Shown here in pieces: positions 60,515 to 64,000 of a stretch of DNA of 64,000 bases (the first letter of the stretch is position 1; the number at the start of each line of letters is the position of its first letter). Both the position numbers and the translations under genes were made by a program. The DNA is taken from contig NZ_CP059560.1 of the NCBI RefSeq assembly GCF_017894385.1, forward strand, positions 806,001 through 870,000, in the 5' to 3' direction. The notes below the pieces were generated by a model. That model saw only the letters and a list, made by a program, of their open reading frames with translations. It had not been told where the DNA came from and searched no databases. This DNA comes from Aromatoleum petrolei. GTDB lineage: Bacteria; Pseudomonadota; Gammaproteobacteria; Burkholderiales; Rhodocyclaceae.

Positions 60515-61444
60515 TCAGGACTGCCGTGCCGTCGTACCGGCTGCAACGAGGCGTTTCGGCAACAGGCGGCAGTCATCGCCAAGTTCCCCCAGGCCAAGAA
60601 AGCGCCCGTCCCCGTACACCCTTACCAAACCGCGCTCGTTGCCGACATATGCAACCGCGCGCCCCTGCAACAAACCCGCCGCCGCCTCCGCTGAGAGCGT
60701 GACAACGGAAAAGTGCGACACCAGCGCGTCGGCAGGGGCAAGCAGGCGCTCCCGTTCGTCCGCCAATGCCGCTTCGAGTTCGCTGAGCGTTACCGTACCG
60801 ACCCCCGCAGCAAAAGGACCGATTCGGGTGCGCCGCAATGCCGATAGATGAGCACCGCAACCAAGAACCCGGCCCAGATCGATCGCGAGCGTCCGGATAT
60901 AGGTGCCCTTGCTGCACGCGACGCGGATCCGGAAGGTCTCCCCACCAAACTCGAGCAGTTCCAGCTCATGAATCGTGACGCGGCGCGGCGCAAGTTCAAC
61001 CACGATGCCGGCACGCGCGTACTCGTACAGCGGTTTCCCGTCGCGCTTGAGCGCCGAATACATCGGCGGTATCTGCTCGATCTCGCCCGCAAAGCGCATG
61101 AGCGCAGCACGGACGTCATCCTCGGAGACCGACACGGGAGCTTCGGCATTCGGACGCCCTTCGGCGTCCCCGGTATCCGTCTCGATACCGAGACGGACCG
61201 TTGCCTCGTATTCCTTGTCCGCGTCGAGGAGCATCTGCGAGAACTTCGTTGCCTCACCGAAAGTCAGCGGCAACAACCCCGTCGCCATCGGATCGAGCGT
61301 ACCGGTATGACCGGCCTTTGCGGCATTGAGAAGACGGCGGGCCGTCTGCAGCGCCGCATTCGACGTGATGCCCGCCGGCTTGTCGAGCAGCAGGACACCG
61401 TCCAGCGCGCGGCGCTGGTGCCTGAATTGCTTCTGTGCTTTCAA
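60515..61444 (-). CDS. truB: tRNA pseudouridine-55 synthase
   Basis: The product has 309 residues. GVLLLDKPAGITSN near the N-terminus and HTGTLDPMATG with catalytic D51 identify TruB, which makes pseudouridine 55 in the T loop of tRNAs. A C-terminal PUA-like domain follows after about residue 250. It lies six bases after rbfA, consistent with one operon. Confidence 0.96.
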   Translation of the reverse strand: MKAQKQFRHQRRALDGVLLLDKPAGITSNAALQTARRLLNAAKAGHTGTLDPMATGLLPLTFGEATKFSQMLLDADKEYEATVRLGIETDTGDAEGRPNAEAPVSVSEDDVRAALMRFAGEIEQIPPMYSALKRDGKPLYEYARAGIVVELAPRRVTIHELELLEFGGETFRIRVACSKGTYIRTLAIDLGRVLGCGAHLSALRRTRIGPFAAGVGTVTLSELEAALADERERLLAPADALVSHFSVVTLSAEAAAGLLQGRAVAYVGNERGLVRVYGDGRFLGLGELGDDCRLLPKRLVAAGTTARQS

Positions 61445-61450
61445 GACCGC

Positions 61451-61834
61451 TCAGCTTTCCGGATCGTCCTTGTGGCGCGCATCATCCTCGCGCACCACCT
61501 GGTCGATCAGTTGCGACATGCGGCTGCCGCGCTCGACGGACGGGTCGTAGTGAAAATGCAACTCGGGCAGCGTGTGGATACGCACGCGCTTTCCGAGTTC
61601 CCTGCGCAGGAAGCCGCTGGCACGGCGCAGACCGACAAGGATTTCATCGAGCCCCTCCTCGCCACGCATCGAGGTGAAAAACACCTTCGCATGGGCGTAG
61701 TCGGGGGTGATCTCGACGTCGGTGAGCGTGATGAATCCCACGCGGGGATCCTTCACTTCCAGGCGGATCAGCTCGGCCAGTTCGCGGCGGACCTGCTCCG
61801 CCACGCGCTGGCTTCGGGAATACTCCTTGGGCAT
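61451..61834 (-). CDS. rbfA: 30S ribosome-binding factor A
   Basis: 127 residues with the KH-type fold core (RVAEQVRRELAELIRLEVKDP, VGFITLTDVEITPDYAHAKV). RbfA helps mature the 5' end of 16S rRNA. It starts 3 bases after the infB stop. Confidence 0.96.
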   Translation of the reverse strand: MPKEYSRSQRVAEQVRRELAELIRLEVKDPRVGFITLTDVEITPDYAHAKVFFTSMRGEEGLDEILVGLRRASGFLRRELGKRVRIHTLPELHFHYDPSVERGSRMSQLIDQVVREDDARHKDDPES

Positions 61835-61837
61835 CTC

Positions 61838-64000
61838 TTAAAGCGTCCGGGCGATTTCCTGGATTTCGAACACTTCGAGCTGGTCGCCTTCCTGGACATC
61901 GTTGTAGTTCTTCACCGACAAGCCGCATTCGAAACCGAACTTGACCTCCTTGACGTCGTCCTTGAAGCGCTTGAGCGATTCCAGCTCGCCCGAGTGGACG
62001 ACCACGTTGCCGCGCAGCACGCGGATCTGCGCGCCGCGCTTGACGAGGCCCTCGAGCACGTAACAGCCCGCGACGGTACCGACCTTGGGCACGCGGAACA
62101 CCTGACGGACTTCCACGAGACCGATGACATTCTCGCGCCTCTCCGGTGACAACAGCCCCGACAGCGCCGCCCTCACGTCATCCACGGCGTCGTAGATGAT
62201 GTTGTAGTAGCGTATATCCACACCGAAAGTTTCGGCGAGCTTGCGTGCGCCGGCATCGGCGCGGGTGTTGAAGCCGATGATGACCGCACCCGAAGCCTGC
62301 GCCAGGTTGACGTCCGACTCGGAAATCGCACCGACTGCGGAGTGGATCGCGTTGACGCGGACCTCGTCCGTGGACAGCTTGTTGAGCGCCTGAACCAGGG
62401 CCTCCTGCGAACCCTGCACGTCCGCCTTGATGATCAGCGGCAGGGACTTCACCTCGCCCTCGGCCATCTGCTCGAACATGCTTTCGAGCTTGGCCGCCTG
62501 CTGCTTGGCCAGCTTCACTTCGCGGAACTTGCCCTGGCGGAACAGTGCGATTTCGCGCGCCTTCTTCTCGTCGGCTAGGACAATCGCCTCGTCGCCGGCC
62601 GACGGGACATCCGAAAGACCGAGGACTTCGACCGGAATGGACGGACCCGCTTCGTCGATCGCCTTGCCGTTCTCGTCGAGCATCGCACGGATGCGGCCGA
62701 AGGTGGCGCCGACCAGCATGACGTCACCCTTGCGCAGGGTGCCAGACTGGACCAGCAACGATGCGACCGGACCACGTCCCTTGTCAAGGCGCGCCTCGAT
62801 GATAAGGCCCTTGGCAGGCGTATCGACCGGAGCGGTCAGCTCGAGCACCTCGGCCTGCAGCAGGACGGATTCGAGCAGGCTGTCGATTCCGACACCGGTC
62901 TTGGCCGACACGTTGATGAACATGACGTCGCCGCCGTACTCCTCGGGCACGACACCCTCGGCGATCAACTCCTGCTTGACGCGGTCGGGATTGGCCTCGT
63001 GCTTGTCGATCTTGTTCACCGCAACGACGATGGGCACTTCCGCCGCCTTCGCATGGTGGATCGCCTCGCGCGTCTGCGGCATCACGCCGTCATCAGCCGC
63101 GACCACGAGAATGACGATGTCGGTGGCCTTCGCGCCGCGGGCGCGCATGGCGGTAAATGCCTCGTGACCCGGGGTATCCAGGAAGGTGAGCATGCCGCGC
63201 GGCGTCTCGACGTGATAGGCGCCGATGTGCTGCGTAATGCCGCCAGCCTCACCCGAGGCGACCTTGGCGCGCCGGATGTAGTCGAGCAGCGAGGTCTTGC
63301 CGTGGTCGACGTGGCCCATGACCGTCACGACGGGCGCACGCCCTTCCACCTTGGCATCAGCCTGGGCTGCGGTCTCCTCGAGGAAGGCATCCGGGTCATC
63401 GAGCTTCGCGGCAAGTGCCTTGTGCCCCATTTCCTCGACCAGGATCATTGCGGTTTCCTGATCGAGCACCTGGTTGATAGTGACCATCGACCCCATCTTC
63501 ATCAGGGCCTTGATCACCTCGGCCGCCTTGACTGCCATCTTGTGGGCAAGGTCAGCGACGGTGATGGTCTCGGGCACGTGGATCTCGCGCACCACCGGCT
63601 CGGTCGGCATCTGGAACGCCTTGTGATCGTCCTGCTGACCCCGGCCGCGACCGCCACCACGGGCGCCACGCCACGAACCGGTCGTGGCGCCGACTTCACC
63701 GCGGGTCTTCAGGCCGCGACGCTTGGCGCTGTCACCGGCTTCAGCGGCACCCCCGCGCACACCACGCTTGGCATCCTTGCCGCCCGCCTTATCATCAGTT
63801 TTGGCGGGACGATGCAGCGTACCGGACGGCGCCTTGGCGGCATCGCGCGATTCCGGTTTAGCGGCCTCGGCGCGCTTCTCGGCTTCGGCGCGGACACGCG
63901 CTTCTTCTTCCGCGCGGCGGGCCTCGGCGGCAGCACGTGCAGCCGCTTCGCGCTCCTGCTTGGCCTTCAGATCGGCCATCTGACGCGCACGCAACTCTTC
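61838..64000 (-). CDS. infB: Translation initiation factor IF-2 (N-terminus beyond window)
   Basis: About 720 C-terminal residues are present; the frame stays open at the right edge, so the start is missing. The visible part begins with a charged [16 protein letters not shown] linker, then the GTPase domain with GHVDHGKT (G1), DTPGHEAF (G3) and NKIDK (G4), followed by the IF2-specific domains that hold initiator tRNA. First gene of infB-rbfA-truB-rpsO-pnp within this window. Confidence 0.97.
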   Translation of the reverse strand, partial: EELRARQMADLKAKQEREAAARAAAEARRAEEEARVRAEAEKRAEAAKPESRDAAKAPSGTLHRPAKTDDKAGGKDAKRGVRGGAAEAGDSAKRRGLKTRGEVGATTGSWRGARGGGRGRGQQDDHKAFQMPTEPVVREIHVPETITVADLAHKMAVKAAEVIKALMKMGSMVTINQVLDQETAMILVEEMGHKALAAKLDDPDAFLEETAAQADAKVEGRAPVVTVMGHVDHGKTSLLDYIRRAKVASGEAGGITQHIGAYHVETPRGMLTFLDTPGHEAFTAMRARGAKATDIVILVVAADDGVMPQTREAIHHAKAAEVPIVVAVNKIDKHEANPDRVKQELIAEGVVPEEYGGDVMFINVSAKTGVGIDSLLESVLLQAEVLELTAPVDTPAKGLIIEARLDKGRGPVASLLVQSGTLRKGDVMLVGATFGRIRAMLDENGKAIDEAGPSIPVEVLGLSDVPSAGDEAIVLADEKKAREIALFRQGKFREVKLAKQQAAKLESMFEQMAEGEVKSLPLIIKADVQGSQEALVQALNKLSTDEVRVNAIHSAVGAISESDVNLAQASGAVIIGFNTRADAGARKLAETFGVDIRYYNIIYDAVDDVRAALSGLLSPERRENVIGLVEVRQVFRVPKVGTVAGCYVLEGLVKRGAQIRVLRGNVVVHSGELESLKRFKDDVKEVKFGFECGLSVKNYNDVQEGDQLEVFEIQEIARTL

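Overview
The window is high-GC bacterial DNA with two parts. The right end (about 56.9-64.0 kb) is ordinary betaproteobacterial chromosome: a Pro-Arg-His tRNA cluster, dksA, and the translation/RNA-decay operon infB-rbfA-truB-rpsO-pnp. The gene order and protein sequences suggest Rhodocyclales (Azoarcus/Thauera-like). That placement is an inference, not a measured phylogeny. Everything to the left (1 to about 56.85 kb) is one integrative and conjugative element (ICE). A tyrosine integrase (55812-56825) and a DUF4224 excisionase-like gene abut the 3' end of tRNA-His. The far left end of the ICE is outside the window.

ICE backbone, left arm (1-19.1 kb, plus strand): a nearly unbroken, often overlapping run of genes for a GI-type (G-type) type IV secretion system. 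It holds the coupling protein TraD (cut by the window edge), the TIGR037xx set of integrating-conjugative-element proteins, a VirB4-like ATPase, a TraG-N mating-pair protein, a DsbC-like disulfide isomerase, a TraU-like protein, and a lytic-transglycosylase-like protein fused to a TIGR03758-like membrane tail. A small DnaJ-type cysteine-rich zinc protein ends the run. From 19.4 to 24.9 kb lie radC, a phage-O-like helix-turn-helix replication protein with its partner, small unknown ORFs and a complete stand-alone EAL (c-di-GMP phosphodiesterase) gene.

Cargo (25.1-43.4 kb): base composition drops, and two convergent operons form a DNA-phosphorothioation defence island. The plus-strand operon is sspB (DUF4007), sspC (P-loop ATPase) and sspD (DndC/PAPS-reductase-like). 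The minus-strand operon carries three DptF/DptG/DptH-like genes (SspFGH/DndFGH-type restriction module, with a 1788-aa FtsK/HerA-like motor). Two further genes are translationally linked to each other: a protein with two separate GHKL ATPase domains, the second histidine-kinase-like, and a receiver-domain protein whose receiver fold is split by about 90 extra residues. A two-component-like pair inside a phosphorothioate restriction operon is the best candidate here for an undescribed system. No sspA (cysteine desulfurase), sspE, dndD or dndE is present.

ICE backbone, right arm (43.8-56.8 kb): mostly minus-strand maintenance genes (SNF2-type helicase, DUF6094-type DNA methyltransferase, DUF3275, DUF3577 and several small unknowns), then plus-strand KfrA, a degenerate HD-domain protein, DUF4224 and the integrase.

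Regulation: seven copies of one structured leader element (two small hairpins whose stems covary between copies, first loop CAGYCCCTGNA) sit upstream of radC, the methyltransferase, DUF3275, DUF3577 and small unknown genes. It matches what is known of the published radC RNA motif. Separately, a leader of about 280 bp with a canonical TTGCCA-17-TATTTT promoter beneath a palindrome is duplicated at 20.1 kb and 54.4 kb. These shared elements suggest the establishment and maintenance genes are regulated together.
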